Positions 25,751 through 34,332 of a stretch of 41,278 bases of DNA are shown here, in pieces (positions within the stretch are counted from its first letter, which is position 1; every line of letters begins with the position of its first letter). The translations under genes and the position numbers were made by a program. The stretch is taken from NCBI GenBank assembly GCA_003242605.1, contig QGUZ01000010.1, forward strand, positions 1-41,278. Direction: 5' to 3'. This DNA is from Actinomycetota bacterium. Its GTDB lineage: Bacteria; Actinomycetota; Actinomycetes; Streptosporangiales; Streptosporangiaceae. The notes beneath the pieces were generated by a model, which saw nothing but the letters and a program-made list of their open reading frames with translations, was not told where the DNA came from and did not search any database.

Positions 25751-27781
25751 CTAGCCCGCGAGCGGCCCGGGCAGCGGGCGGGTGTGCACCACGGTGAGCG
25801 AGGTGACCGCCCGGGTGAGCACGACGTAGAGGCGGGCGAGGCCGCGGGGCTCGGCCTCGGCGATCTCGGCGGGCTCGGCCACGATCACGTGGTCGTACTC
25901 GAGGCCCTTGGCGAGCGTGGCGGGCACGACCACGACCCGGTGGTCGCCCTCGCCGCCGTCGTCGAGCAGACCGTGCGGCACGCCGTCGAGCGCGGCGCGT
26001 ACCGCGGGCACGGCGGCGTCGGCGGCGATGACGCCGATCGAGCCCTCGCGGGCGAGCGCGGCCCGCACCGCGCCGGGCAGCGCCTCGGCGAGCGTGGCGG
26101 CGGGCCGTACCGTGAGCGAGCCGGGGCCGGGGCGCAGCGAGCGCGGCGCGGCGAGGCCGGGGGCGATGGCGGGGAGCAGGCGGGCGGCGAAGTCGAGCAC
26201 CTCCCGGGGTACCCGGAAGCCCACGGTGAGCTCGGTGACCTCGCCGTCGCTGACCCCCATGTGGCCGAGCACCTCCGCCCAGGACCGGGCCGACCAGGGG
26301 GTGGTGCCCTGCGCGAGGTCGCCGAGCACGGTCGCCGACCCGGCGCGGCACCGCCGCCCGAGCGCGCGCAGCTGCATCGGCGAGAGGTCCTGGGCCTCGT
26401 CCACCACGATGTGGCCGAGCGAGGGGGTGCGCTCGACGAGGTCGGCGAGCTCGTCGAGCAGCGCCGCGTCCGCGGCCGTCCACCTGGCGGACCGGGGCGA
26501 CCGGTACGGCTTGCGCCACAGCAGCCGCTCCCGCTCGGCCTCGGTGAGGTCGCCGCGGGCCGCGGCGGCGAGGAACTCGGGGTCGGAGTAGAGCCGGAAC
26601 AGCACCTGCTGCGGGGTGACCTTCGGCCAGACCTTGTCGAGCAGCCGCTTCACCGGCGCGGACCGGGCGACCGCGTCCTGCACCCGGTCGTCGGGCGCCT
26701 CGCCGCGGCGCTCCATCCGCACGAGCACCTCGTGGGCGAGCCGCTGCGCGAGCGCGGCGCGGCCGGGGCCGTACCGGCCGGTGCCGCGCAGCGAGGCGAC
26801 GATCTCGCGCACCTCGTGGTCGGCCACCCGGTAGCGGGTCGCGCCCCTGGTGTAGACGAGCCCCTCCTCGGGCTTGGTCACGTGCGCCCACAGCGCGCGG
26901 CGGAGCACCGCGGCCATGCGCGCGTCGCCCTTGATCGCCGCGGTCTCCGGGTCCTCCGCGGCCACGTCCCCGGACGCGCCGAGCAGCTCGGCCACGGTGG
27001 TCTGCTCCACGGTGAGCTCGCCGAGCGCGGGCAGCACCGCGGAGATGTAGCCGAGGAAGGCCCGGTTCGGGCCAACGATCAGCACGCCGTCGCGCTGCAG
27101 CCGCTCGCGGTGGGTGAACAGCAGGTAGGCGGCGCGGTGCAGGCCGACCGCGGTCTTCCCGGTGCCGGGCGCGCCCTGCACGCAGACCGTCCTGGCCAGG
27201 TCGCGGCGGACGATCTCGTCCTGGTCCGGCTGGATGGTGGCGACGATGTCGCGCATCGGGCCGGTGCGGGGCCGCTCGATCTCCTCGGTGAGGATGCGCG
27301 AGGTGCCGAGCGGCTCGCCGCGGTCGAGGTGCTCGTCCTCGTACGCGGTGAGCTCGCCGCCGCGGTGGCCGAACCGGCGGCGCAGCCGTACCCCCATCGG
27401 GTCGGCGGGCCCGGCCTGGTAGAACGCCCGGGAGACCGGCGCCCGCCAGTCGATCACGAGCGGGCGGCCGTCGCCGTCGTGCACGTGGCGGCGGCCCACG
27501 TGGATCGTGTGCGGCAGGTCGTCGTCGGCGGCCCGGTCGAGGCGGCCGAAGAACAGCGGGGTGTCGGGGAGGTCGGCGAGCGCGGCGATGCGCCGGTCGA
27601 GGGCGTGCCGCAGGATCTCCTGGGAGACCCAGTCGCCCGCGGCGTCGGCGGACAGCGACTCGGCGTGCTCGCGCATGGCGCGCAGCGCCGCCCGGGCCGC
27701 GGCGAGGTGGGCGCGTTCCCGGGCGAGTACCTCGTCTCCGGACTCCTCGGCTATGTCGGGCGCGAGCCGGTGCGCGGGCAT
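25751..27781 (-). CDS. HelD/HelR-like superfamily 1 ATPase acting on RNA polymerase
   Basis: This 676-residue UvrD-like protein belongs to the HelD family, which pries stalled RNA polymerase off DNA. In some actinomycetes (HelR) it displaces rifamycins. An N-terminal antiparallel coiled-coil arm covers about residues 10-75, and DWRAPVSRAFYQAG is the family block. Walker A GAPGTGKT is at 203-210, Walker B VDEAQDLSPMQ near 457, and GFRVPREVLDFA plus LYVVLTRA make up the later motifs. The length fits HelD and is too short for UvrD/PcrA helicases. The ATG at 27781 has GGAGG 8 bases upstream. It converges on groEL. Directly upstream are related inverted and direct repeats (27888-27935). I could not match them to the rifamycin-associated element, so rifampicin induction is not claimed. 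Confidence 0.9.
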   Translation of the reverse strand: MPAHRLAPDIAEESGDEVLARERAHLAAARAALRAMREHAESLSADAAGDWVSQEILRHALDRRIAALADLPDTPLFFGRLDRAADDDLPHTIHVGRRHVHDGDGRPLVIDWRAPVSRAFYQAGPADPMGVRLRRRFGHRGGELTAYEDEHLDRGEPLGTSRILTEEIERPRTGPMRDIVATIQPDQDEIVRRDLARTVCVQGAPGTGKTAVGLHRAAYLLFTHRERLQRDGVLIVGPNRAFLGYISAVLPALGELTVEQTTVAELLGASGDVAAEDPETAAIKGDARMAAVLRRALWAHVTKPEEGLVYTRGATRYRVADHEVREIVASLRGTGRYGPGRAALAQRLAHEVLVRMERRGEAPDDRVQDAVARSAPVKRLLDKVWPKVTPQQVLFRLYSDPEFLAAAARGDLTEAERERLLWRKPYRSPRSARWTAADAALLDELADLVERTPSLGHIVVDEAQDLSPMQLRALGRRCRAGSATVLGDLAQGTTPWSARSWAEVLGHMGVSDGEVTELTVGFRVPREVLDFAARLLPAIAPGLAAPRSLRPGPGSLTVRPAATLAEALPGAVRAALAREGSIGVIAADAAVPAVRAALDGVPHGLLDDGGEGDHRVVVVPATLAKGLEYDHVIVAEPAEIAEAEPRGLARLYVVLTRAVTSLTVVHTRPLPGPLAG

Positions 27782-27887
27782 GGGAGAACCTCCAGCTTCT
27801 CGTCGGACTTCTCGGCGGGCTTCTCGCCGGCGCCGTCGCCGCGGGCGCCTGCGGGCGCGGCGGCGCGCCTTACGGGCACACGACGGG

Positions 27888-27935
27888 GACGCGTGCCGGG
27901 GCACGCGTCGGGACACGTGCGTGGGGACACGTGCG
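27888..27935. repeat. operator-like repeats upstream of the HelD gene
   Basis: GACGCGTGCC (27888-27897) and GGCACGCGTC (27900-27909) form a perfect palindrome with a 2-base centre. Two exact direct copies of GGGACACGTGCG follow at 27910-27921 and 27924-27935, one 14-base step apart. All share an ACxCGTGC-like core. They lie 107-154 bases before the HelD start codon. Confidence 0.65.
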
Positions 27936-28070
27936 GGAACGGTGCGTACCGCGGCCGTGCGGCGGCCGCGCGCGATGACGTCGGTGGTACGGCGGGCCCG
28001 GGACTCGGCCGGGCGGCTTCTCGGCCGGACCGCTCGCGACGGGACGGCCGGACGACCCGGCCGGAGCAAC

Positions 28071-28130
28071 CAGGCCGGGGGAGCCCGGCCCAAGGAACGC
28101 CAGGCCGGAAAAGCCCGGCCCAAGAAACAG
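28071..28130. repeat. two 30-bp tandem units that each form a hairpin
   Basis: The unit starting CAGGCCGG and containing AGCCCGGCCCAAG occurs at 28071-28100 and 28101-28130, with about 24 of 30 positions identical. Each copy can fold: GGCCGGG with CCCGGCC in the first and GGCCGG with CCGGCC in the second, the loop bases differing while the stem is kept. Confidence 0.65.
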
Positions 28131-28408
28131 GGTCCGGCGGGTCGGTCGGAGGGTGCGATCAGGGCACCGGCCAGAGGGCCGGGGCGGGTTCCGCCGGTGG
28201 TACCGCTCGGCGGGCACCCGGCCGTGGCGGACGGGGCAGGCAGTCTACTCCCGCGGATCCGCGTGATCAAACGCGCCGCGGGACGGGGGATCGGCGCGGC
28301 GGCCGCGCGGGCCGGGGCCGTACGCCGCCTCCCGCGGCGGGCGACGACGCCGGAACTTCGACCGTCGCACTGATTCCATACGAGTGGAAACAGCGGTATT
28401 TTCGGCCT

Positions 28409-28855
28409 GTGACATCGATCTTCGGCACACCGGACGGGCGCTCCGACGACGCGCCCGAGACGACGCTCGAGGCGCGGGCCGCGGGCGCGTCCGGCGGTGG
28501 GCGCGGTGTGCCGGGGGGCGAGGGCATGTGGGTGTCGCCGGTGCTCCCCACCGTGGCGAGCCTGCTGCTCGCCGCGCTGTGGGGGCTGTCGGTGTTCGCC
28601 GGCTGGGGGCTCGAGGCGTTCTGCTCGGCGGAGGAGGAGACCGAGGCGTGCCGGGAGCGCCTCGGGGCCGTCCCGTTCGGGTCCGCCGTCTTCGCGGTAA
28701 CCGCGGCGCTGTGCACCGCCGGCGCCTGGCTCGGGCCGGTCGCGCGCCGGGATCCGGGCCGGTTCGCGATGTTGATGACGGCGGCCCTGATCTGCTGGCT
28801 GATCGCCGAGGGCGTGCTGTTCGTCGGGGGCGTGCTCGATCAGCACGGTGGATGA
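28409..28855 (+). CDS. small hypothetical membrane protein
   Basis: I do not recognise a family for this 148-residue protein. About 40 Gly/Ala-rich disordered residues lead into three hydrophobic helices: VASLLLAALWGLSVFAG (about 48-66), SAVFAVTAALCTAGAWLG (about 91-110) and MLMTAALICWLIAEGVLFVGG (about 120-142). Two cysteines (in AFCSAEEETEACRE) lie in the loop between helices 1 and 2 and could form an external disulfide. The start is uncertain. GTG 28409 gives the full frame with a weak binding site. ATG 28526 has GGCGAGGG just before it and would remove the disordered part. Third-position GC is high across the helices, so it is very likely a real gene. Confidence 0.7.
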   Translation: MTSIFGTPDGRSDDAPETTLEARAAGASGGGRGVPGGEGMWVSPVLPTVASLLLAALWGLSVFAGWGLEAFCSAEEETEACRERLGAVPFGSAVFAVTAALCTAGAWLGPVARRDPGRFAMLMTAALICWLIAEGVLFVGGVLDQHGG

Positions 28856-28976
28856 CCCGGTTCCACCGGGATGCGGGCGTCACCCGTGACTCGCCGGAAT
28901 CATCCGGGTATGTCAGGGATCGGGGGACAAGGGGGTCATCACAGCGAGCGAGGGGGGTGACGAGACTTGGCGACGG

Positions 28977-29012
28977 TTCGCGGTGTCTCCTGGGTTCGCG
29001 GCGTCTCCTGGA
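28977..29012. repeat. 18-bp tandem duplication
   Basis: TTCGCGGTGTCTCCTGGG (28977-28994) is followed at once by TTCGCGGCGTCTCCTGGA (28995-29012), 16 of 18 identical. It lies in the gap between the converging membrane protein and XPB-like helicase genes, just past the helicase stop codon. Confidence 0.75.
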
Positions 29013-29055
29013 GCTGATCCGCCGCAGACGCCGGGAGCGGGCGGCGTGCCCGCGG

Positions 29056-30702
29056 TCAGTCACCCGCGAGCACGTCGTCCGCATCGACGATCCGGTAGGC
29101 GTACCCCTGCTCGGCGAGGAACCGCTGCCGGTGCGCCGCGTACTCCTGGTCCTTGGTGTCGCGGCTCACCACCGCGTAGAACCGCGCCCCGCCGCCGTCC
29201 GGCTTGGGCCGCAGCACCCGGCCGAGCCGCTGCGCCTCCTCCTGGCGGGAGCCGAAGGTGCCCGACACCTGGATGGCGACCGTGGCCTCGGGCAGGTCGA
29301 TCGAGAAGTTCGCCACCTTCGACACCACGAGCACCGGGATCTTCCCCGCGCGGAACTCCTGGAACAGCCGCTCCCGCTCGCGCACCGTGGTCTCGCCCTT
29401 GACCACCGGCGCGCCGAGGTGCCGCCCCAGCTCGTCGAGCTGGTCGATGTACTGCCCGATCACCAGCACCCGCTCGCCCGCGTGCCGCCGCACCAGGGCC
29501 TCGGCGACCCGCGTCTTCGCCGGGGTGGTGGCGCACAGCCGGTACTGGTCGTCCGGCTCGGCCATCGCGTAGGCGAGCCGCTCCTCGTCGGAGAGGGTGA
29601 CCCGCACCTCGACGCAGTCGGCCGGCGCGATCCAGCCCTGGTTCTCCATCTCCTTCCACGGCGCGTCGTATCGCTTCGGCCCGATCAGGGAGAACACGTC
29701 CCCCTCCCGGCCGTCCTCGCGCACCAGCGTCGCGGTGAGCCCGAGCCGCCGCCGCGCCTGCAGGTCGGCGGTGCGGCGGAAGATCGGCGCGGGCAGCAGG
29801 TGCACCTCGTCGTAGATGATCAGGCCCCAGTCGCGGGCGTCGAACAGCTCCAGGTGCCGGTAGACGCCCTGCCGCTTGGTGGTCATCACCTGGTAGGTGG
29901 CGATCGTGACCGGCCGGATCTCCTTGCGGGTCCCGGTGTACTCGCCGATCTCGTCCGCGGTGAGCGAGGTACGGCGCAGCAGCTCCTGCTTCCACTGGTG
30001 CGCGGAGACCGTGTTCGTCACCAGGATCAGCGTGGTCGCCTGGGCGCGCGCCATCGCCGCCGCGCCGACGATCGTCTTGCCCGCGCCGCACGGCAGCACG
30101 ACCACGCCCGACCCGCCGGCCCAGAACGCGTCCGCGGCCTCGCGCTGGTAGTCGCGCAGCCGCCAGCCGTCCTCCACCAGCTCGATCGGGTGGTGCTCGC
30201 CGTCGACGTATCCCGCCAGGTCCTCGGCGGGCCAGCCGAGCTTGAGCAGCGCCTGCTTGAGCGTGCCCCGCTCGGACGGGTGCACCGCGACCGTGTCCTC
30301 GTCGAACCGCCGCCCGAGCAGCGGTTTCACGCTTTTCGCGCGCAGCACCTCCTCGAGCACGGCCCGGTCGGTGGTGGTGAGCACCAGGCCGTAGGACGGG
30401 TGCTTCTCCAGCCGTAGCCGGCCGTACCGGGACATCGTCTCGGCGACGTCCACCAGCAGCGCGTGCGGCACCGGGTAGCGGCTGTAGCGGAGCAGCGCGT
30501 CGACCACCTGCTCGGCGTCGTGCCCGGCGGCCCGGGCGTTCCACAGCGCGAGCGGGGTCACCCGGTAGGTGTGCACGTGCTCGGGGGCGCGCTCCAGCTC
30601 GGCGAACGGCGCGATCGCCCGGCGGCACTCGTCGGCCATGGGGTGGCCGACCTCCAGCAGCAGGGTCTTGTCCGACTGCACGATCAGCGGGCCATCGTTC
30701 AC
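29056..30702 (-). CDS. XPB/Ssl2-like DNA helicase
   Basis: This 548-residue superfamily 2 helicase is homologous to eukaryotic and archaeal XPB, the 3'-5' DNA unwinding subunit used in repair and transcription. Residues 1-170 form the N-terminal damage-recognition-like region. Walker A is LPCGAGKT (203-210), the DEAH-box variant is DEVH (298-301), LTATLVREDGREGD is motif III and beyond, and motif VI is QRLGRVLRPK near the C-terminus. Actinobacteria carry it as a stand-alone repair helicase. The GTG at 30702 has GGGAG 7 bases upstream. The large helicase-associated protein at 31548-33959 is a near neighbour in the same direction, with a DUF4190 gene between. Confidence 0.95.
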   Translation of the reverse strand: MNDGPLIVQSDKTLLLEVGHPMADECRRAIAPFAELERAPEHVHTYRVTPLALWNARAAGHDAEQVVDALLRYSRYPVPHALLVDVAETMSRYGRLRLEKHPSYGLVLTTTDRAVLEEVLRAKSVKPLLGRRFDEDTVAVHPSERGTLKQALLKLGWPAEDLAGYVDGEHHPIELVEDGWRLRDYQREAADAFWAGGSGVVVLPCGAGKTIVGAAAMARAQATTLILVTNTVSAHQWKQELLRRTSLTADEIGEYTGTRKEIRPVTIATYQVMTTKRQGVYRHLELFDARDWGLIIYDEVHLLPAPIFRRTADLQARRRLGLTATLVREDGREGDVFSLIGPKRYDAPWKEMENQGWIAPADCVEVRVTLSDEERLAYAMAEPDDQYRLCATTPAKTRVAEALVRRHAGERVLVIGQYIDQLDELGRHLGAPVVKGETTVRERERLFQEFRAGKIPVLVVSKVANFSIDLPEATVAIQVSGTFGSRQEEAQRLGRVLRPKPDGGGARFYAVVSRDTKDQEYAAHRQRFLAEQGYAYRIVDADDVLAGD

Positions 30703-30940
30703 TGGGCGCTCCCGAATCCTGTCGCGATGGTGACGAGCCGGCGACGCGCCACGCCGCGCACGCGCGCCTGCCCGGCCCCGGCCGTCCGGGGCCGGCGCCC
30801 GCCGGGCCGCGTCCCCGGGCCCGCCGGGCCACGGTACGGCGCGCCGCGGCGGCACCGTCCTCTATCCAACACGACCGGCGGCCGAATCCGTCCCCACCTG
30901 CGGGAACGGGCCGCGCGGACCCGGGTGGCCCGGGGAACGG

Positions 30941-31498
30941 TCAGGCCCCGCTGCCGATCGCGAGCGTGATGCCGAACATGAACAGCGCGACGATCAGGCC
31001 GACGTTGACGCCGACCGCGATCCACGCCCACTTCAGCAGGCCGCGCGCGGTCTCCGGCTGGACGTCCACCTTGCTCAGCGCGATGCCGGAGAGGATCGCG
31101 CCCGCGATGCCGCCGGGCGAGACGTAGCAGCTCAGCGCGAGCACGATGGTGACGACGAGCGCGACGATCGCATGCGTGCGCAGGCCGTCGTTGCGCGGCG
31201 GGTACGGGTGCGGGCCGTACCCGGGCGCGGCGTAGGGCTGCTGCTCGACGCCGTACGCCGCCTGGTCGTAGGCGTTCTGCCACCCGGGGGTGGCCTGCCC
31301 CGGCTGCGCGTACCCCGGGTCGGCGTACCCCGGCTGCCCGTAGCCCTGGTCGTACCCGGGCTGTCCGTGGCCCTGGTCATAGCCCGGCTGGCCATAGCCC
31401 GGCTGCTCGTATCCGGAACCCTCCTGGTAGCCGTACGGCCCGGCGGGCGGCTGCCAATCCCGCGGATCCGATCCCGGCTGATATCCGCCGTGGCTCAC
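30941..31498 (-). CDS. DUF4190-type membrane protein with GYxQPGY repeats
   Basis: The product has 185 residues. The first 105 are low-complexity, rich in Gly, Tyr, Pro and Gln, with a five- to ten-residue repeat of the form QPGYxQGY (about residues 30-65), of the kind common before actinobacterial membrane domains. Two hydrophobic helices follow, [32 protein letters not shown]-type with the DUF4190 Gly-rich turn, then [25 protein letters not shown]. The exact function of DUF4190 proteins is unknown. The repeat tail is probably cytoplasmic. The GTG at 31498 has a weak GAGAG upstream. The repeat is encoded by similar but not identical codons, so it is an old expansion. Confidence 0.85.
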   Translation of the reverse strand: MSHGGYQPGSDPRDWQPPAGPYGYQEGSGYEQPGYGQPGYDQGHGQPGYDQGYGQPGYADPGYAQPGQATPGWQNAYDQAAYGVEQQPYAAPGYGPHPYPPRNDGLRTHAIVALVVTIVLALSCYVSPGGIAGAILSGIALSKVDVQPETARGLLKWAWIAVGVNVGLIVALFMFGITLAIGSGA

Positions 31499-31547
31499 GT
31501 CTCTGCTCTCGCTTCACTCACTGGCGCTGATAGGCCGACACATACCA

Positions 31548-33959
31548 TCATTCATCGTTTTCGCCCGCCATGGTGGACACGCCGGTTATCCGGTGCACGG
31601 CGAACCGGTGGACCGCGGCGCGGGTCCGGTCGTACGCGGTGAGCTGCCCGCCCTCCAGGCGCGCGGGCTCGACGATCCGGCTCGTGGCGCGGCCCTGTGA
31701 GTCGAGGTACCCGATCCACACCCGCGACCCCCGCCGGATCGCCTCCTGCAGCACCGCGAGCGTGGTCGCCACCGGCGAGCGCGGCGGCTCGCCCTCGGGC
31801 GCCTCGCCGTGGCGCGCCGCCGCCGCCCGCGCCCGGTCCCCGGCCCGCATCGCGCGCACCACGGCGTCGGCCACGTGCGGCTCCGGCGCGACCTCCGGCG
31901 GCGCCCCGCGCGGCTCGGCCCCCGGATCGGCCCGGCGCGCGTCCGCCCGCGCCACGAGCACCGCCCCCTCCGCCGACTCGGCGACCGGCGCGTACCCCAT
32001 CGCGCGCAGCGAGTCCACCAGCGCGGCCCGCGCCGTCCGCGAGATGATCACCGTCGGGGCGAGCCGCCGCAGCCGGAGCGGCGCCGCCCGCCGGTCGGCC
32101 ATCACCTCGTCGAGCACTGCCGGGTCGTCGCACCGCACGTACGCGCTCGCCGTGCCGACCCGGATGCGGCCGTGCCGCCGCGCCACGTCGGCCACCAGGT
32201 AGCGCAGCGGCTGCGGCACCGGCGTGGCCGAGTGCCGCTCCAGCATGGCGACGAGCTCGTCGGCGGTGTGCCCGGCGTCGAGCGCCCGCCGGATCGACGC
32301 CTCGGTGAACCGGTAGACGGTCGCCCCGCCCTTCGACTCCACCTCCGCGGCGAGCGCGAGCCACCGGCCCAGCTCGGCCGTGAGCGGGCCGGGCGCGACC
32401 GCGGTGAGGTCGCCCTGCAGCAGCACGTGGTCGACCGGCTCGGGCAGCAGCGGGGCGAGGGCCGCGGCCGCGCGCTCCGGGCCGTCCGCGACCAGCGCCC
32501 GGCCGTGCCCGGCGAGCGCGCCGAGGCCGGTGACGCCGAGCCGTTCCGCCTCGTGCAGGGTGAAGTCGGCGAACCGGTCCCGGTACGGCCCGCGCCGCCG
32601 CGGCCGCTCCCAGTCGAGCCGGGCGACCACCGCGTCGCGGTCCGGGGCGAAGCCGGGCTCGGCCGCGGCGAGCACCCGAAGCACGGCCGCGCGGACCTCG
32701 GCCGCGGCGGGCCGCCGCAGGCCGGGGTGGAGCGCGTTGAGCAGCCGGTCGCGCTCGTCGCGGTCCCCGGCGAGGCCGGGGGCGCGCTCGGTGGCGAGCC
32801 ACGCCGCCGCGAGCGCCGCCCAGCGGTCCTCCAGCGGCCTGCGGAGCCAGGCGTCGTAGGCCGGGGTGGGCAGCCACTCGCCCTCCACCGACCCGCCGGA
32901 GGCGATCAGCCCGGCGGCGTAGGCGACCTCGGCCACGAGGGCGGCGTCGGGCTCGGGCACGTCGAGCAGGGCCGCGGCGCGCCGCAGGTCCCGTACGGCG
33001 AGGCCGCCGGAGCGCAGCACGCCCGGCGGGTCCACGCCCCAGTGCTCGCACAGCTCCTCCACCAGGCGGGTGAAGGCGAACGCCTGCCCGGCCGCGGTGC
33101 GGTCGGCCAGCGCGGGGTCGCGCCGCCGCCCGGCCGGCTCGGCGGGCCGGTGCCGCAGCCCCCGGTGCACCCGCCCGCCGCGCAGCACCAGCGCCACCTC
33201 GCGCGGCAGCGTCACCGTGTCCGCGCCGGTCGCGGCGAGCAGGCCGCGGGCGAGCAGCTCGTCCATCGGGCTGCGGGCCGTCGCCGCCCGCACCTCGCGC
33301 CGCGCGTTCGGCACCTGGCCGGTCGGCGGCCCCCAGGTGAGCGCCTCCAGCGCCGCCCGGGCCCGCGGGGAGACCGCGGCCACGGCCCGCTCCACCGTCG
33401 CGGGGTCGGCGAGCAGCGCGGCGAGGCGCTCGGCGGCCGTGCCGCGGCCCGTGTCGCCCGTGCCGGCCGCGCCGGCGGCGCAGGGCCGCAGGTCGTCGAG
33501 GATGGCGGCGAGCCGCTCCGGCGGGTGGTGGCGGAACGCCTCGGCCGCGGGCGGGCCCAGCCCGGCCGGCGGCTCGAGCGCCTTGTCCACCCCGGGCGCG
33601 AGCCGCAGCGCGTCGTCGGGCCCGTAGACGAGGGCGAGCGTGCGCAGCCGGTCCACGGTCCGCCGCAGCGCCGCCGGGAAGCCGGCCTCCGCATCCGGGT
33701 CGAGCGCGCGGCCGACCGTCTCGGCCAGGCGCGCGTGGTCCACCGGCTCGCCCGCGACCAGCAGCGTCTCGAGCACGGCGAGCGCGAACCGATCGAGCCG
33801 ATCGAGGGCGCGCGCGACCGCGGACGGCGTCGCCGCCCGCGCGGCGAGGGCCTCCAGGTGCGCGGGCACCGGGGTGACCAGCTCGGGGCGCGCGGTGACC
33901 AGGGCGCGCAGCTCCTCGTCGGTGCGGCCACGCAGCCAGGCGGCGAACTCCCCGGTCAT
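31548..33959 (-). CDS. large helicase-associated / WYL-like domain protein
   Basis: This is an 803-residue protein of the actinobacterial family annotated as helicase-associated domain protein (Helicase_C_3, XPB-like C-terminal part without motor motifs). It starts LAAWLRGRTDEELRALV and has many Leu/Ala winged-helix-like repeats in the first 300 residues. The central part (about 560-680) has the block LLQGDLTAVAPGPL and the stretch SKGGATVYRFTEASIRRALD. The final 65 residues resemble a WYL domain: AIRRGSRVWIGYLDSQGRATSRIVEP and HRFAVHRITGV. No Walker A or B is visible, so it is not an ATPase. The ATG at 33959 has TACGAT 7 bases upstream. Its nearness to the XPB-like gene fits a partner role in DNA repair, which is inference. 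Confidence 0.85.
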   Translation of the reverse strand: MTGEFAAWLRGRTDEELRALVTARPELVTPVPAHLEALAARAATPSAVARALDRLDRFALAVLETLLVAGEPVDHARLAETVGRALDPDAEAGFPAALRRTVDRLRTLALVYGPDDALRLAPGVDKALEPPAGLGPPAAEAFRHHPPERLAAILDDLRPCAAGAAGTGDTGRGTAAERLAALLADPATVERAVAAVSPRARAALEALTWGPPTGQVPNARREVRAATARSPMDELLARGLLAATGADTVTLPREVALVLRGGRVHRGLRHRPAEPAGRRRDPALADRTAAGQAFAFTRLVEELCEHWGVDPPGVLRSGGLAVRDLRRAAALLDVPEPDAALVAEVAYAAGLIASGGSVEGEWLPTPAYDAWLRRPLEDRWAALAAAWLATERAPGLAGDRDERDRLLNALHPGLRRPAAAEVRAAVLRVLAAAEPGFAPDRDAVVARLDWERPRRRGPYRDRFADFTLHEAERLGVTGLGALAGHGRALVADGPERAAAALAPLLPEPVDHVLLQGDLTAVAPGPLTAELGRWLALAAEVESKGGATVYRFTEASIRRALDAGHTADELVAMLERHSATPVPQPLRYLVADVARRHGRIRVGTASAYVRCDDPAVLDEVMADRRAAPLRLRRLAPTVIISRTARAALVDSLRAMGYAPVAESAEGAVLVARADARRADPGAEPRGAPPEVAPEPHVADAVVRAMRAGDRARAAAARHGEAPEGEPPRSPVATTLAVLQEAIRRGSRVWIGYLDSQGRATSRIVEPARLEGGQLTAYDRTRAAVHRFAVHRITGVSTMAGENDE

Positions 33960-33966
33960 CCCCTCA

Positions 33967-33972
33967 ATCGTA
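33967..33972 (-). promoter_or_regulatory. -10 element of the helicase-associated gene
   Basis: TACGAT on the minus strand ends 7 bases before the ATG, so transcription would start at the start codon. The GAGGGG between them is too close to act as a normal ribosome binding site. Confidence 0.45.
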
Positions 33973-34332
33973 GGGACGCACCCCACCGGCCCGCCCCCGT
34001 GGCGAGACGGCGCGGACACGGGTGGTGACGCCGTGGGGCCGGCCGGGCGCGGCCGCCGACCCCGGGCGGTCGCGGGCCGTCCCGCCGGCGAGACCCGGCG
34101 GCCGGAAAATCCCGGCAAACCGCGCGGCGATCCGCGCCGGAGCGGGGGATCGGACCGTCATTCCGCCACGTATCGGGGAAACATCGCATGGAGCGGCGAG
34201 CGCGGCACGCGGCCGCGGCCCCGCCGCCGCCGGCCCGCCGTACCCGGCGCCCGGCGCGGAACGGCCGTGAGTCGCGGTCACTTCGCCGATACGGGTTAGG
34301 CCAAGCGCCGCGGGATTTGGCATGCTTCAAGT
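33973..34332. other. intergenic region between divergent genes
   Basis: No gene or RNA is seen in this GC-rich gap. CATGCT at 34321-34326 is a weak -10 element for the HAD gene, ending 6 bases before its GTG. Confidence 0.45.

Larger units (their letters stand above)
27782..28408. other. intergenic region with several repeats, no gene called
   Basis: It lies between the divergent HelD and membrane protein genes. It contains the CACGCGTC/ACACGTGC repeats and a 30-bp tandem duplication, described separately. An Arg/Gly/Ala-rich open frame on the plus strand from 27975 to 28373 has lower third-position GC than true genes here and no ribosome binding site, so I leave it uncalled. Confidence 0.5.

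Noticed and set aside
27782-27960. Rifamycin-associated element before the HelD gene
   Set aside because: I do not remember the consensus well enough to match it, and the repeats seen could be any operator.
27975-28373. Basic Arg/Gly/Ala-rich plus-strand frame upstream of the small membrane protein
   Set aside because: Low third-position GC for this genome, no ribosome site, and it spans the 30-bp repeats. Not supported as a gene.
28971-29100. Small GTG-started frame across the 18-bp duplication
   Set aside because: It runs antisense into the XPB-like gene and lacks a recognisable product.
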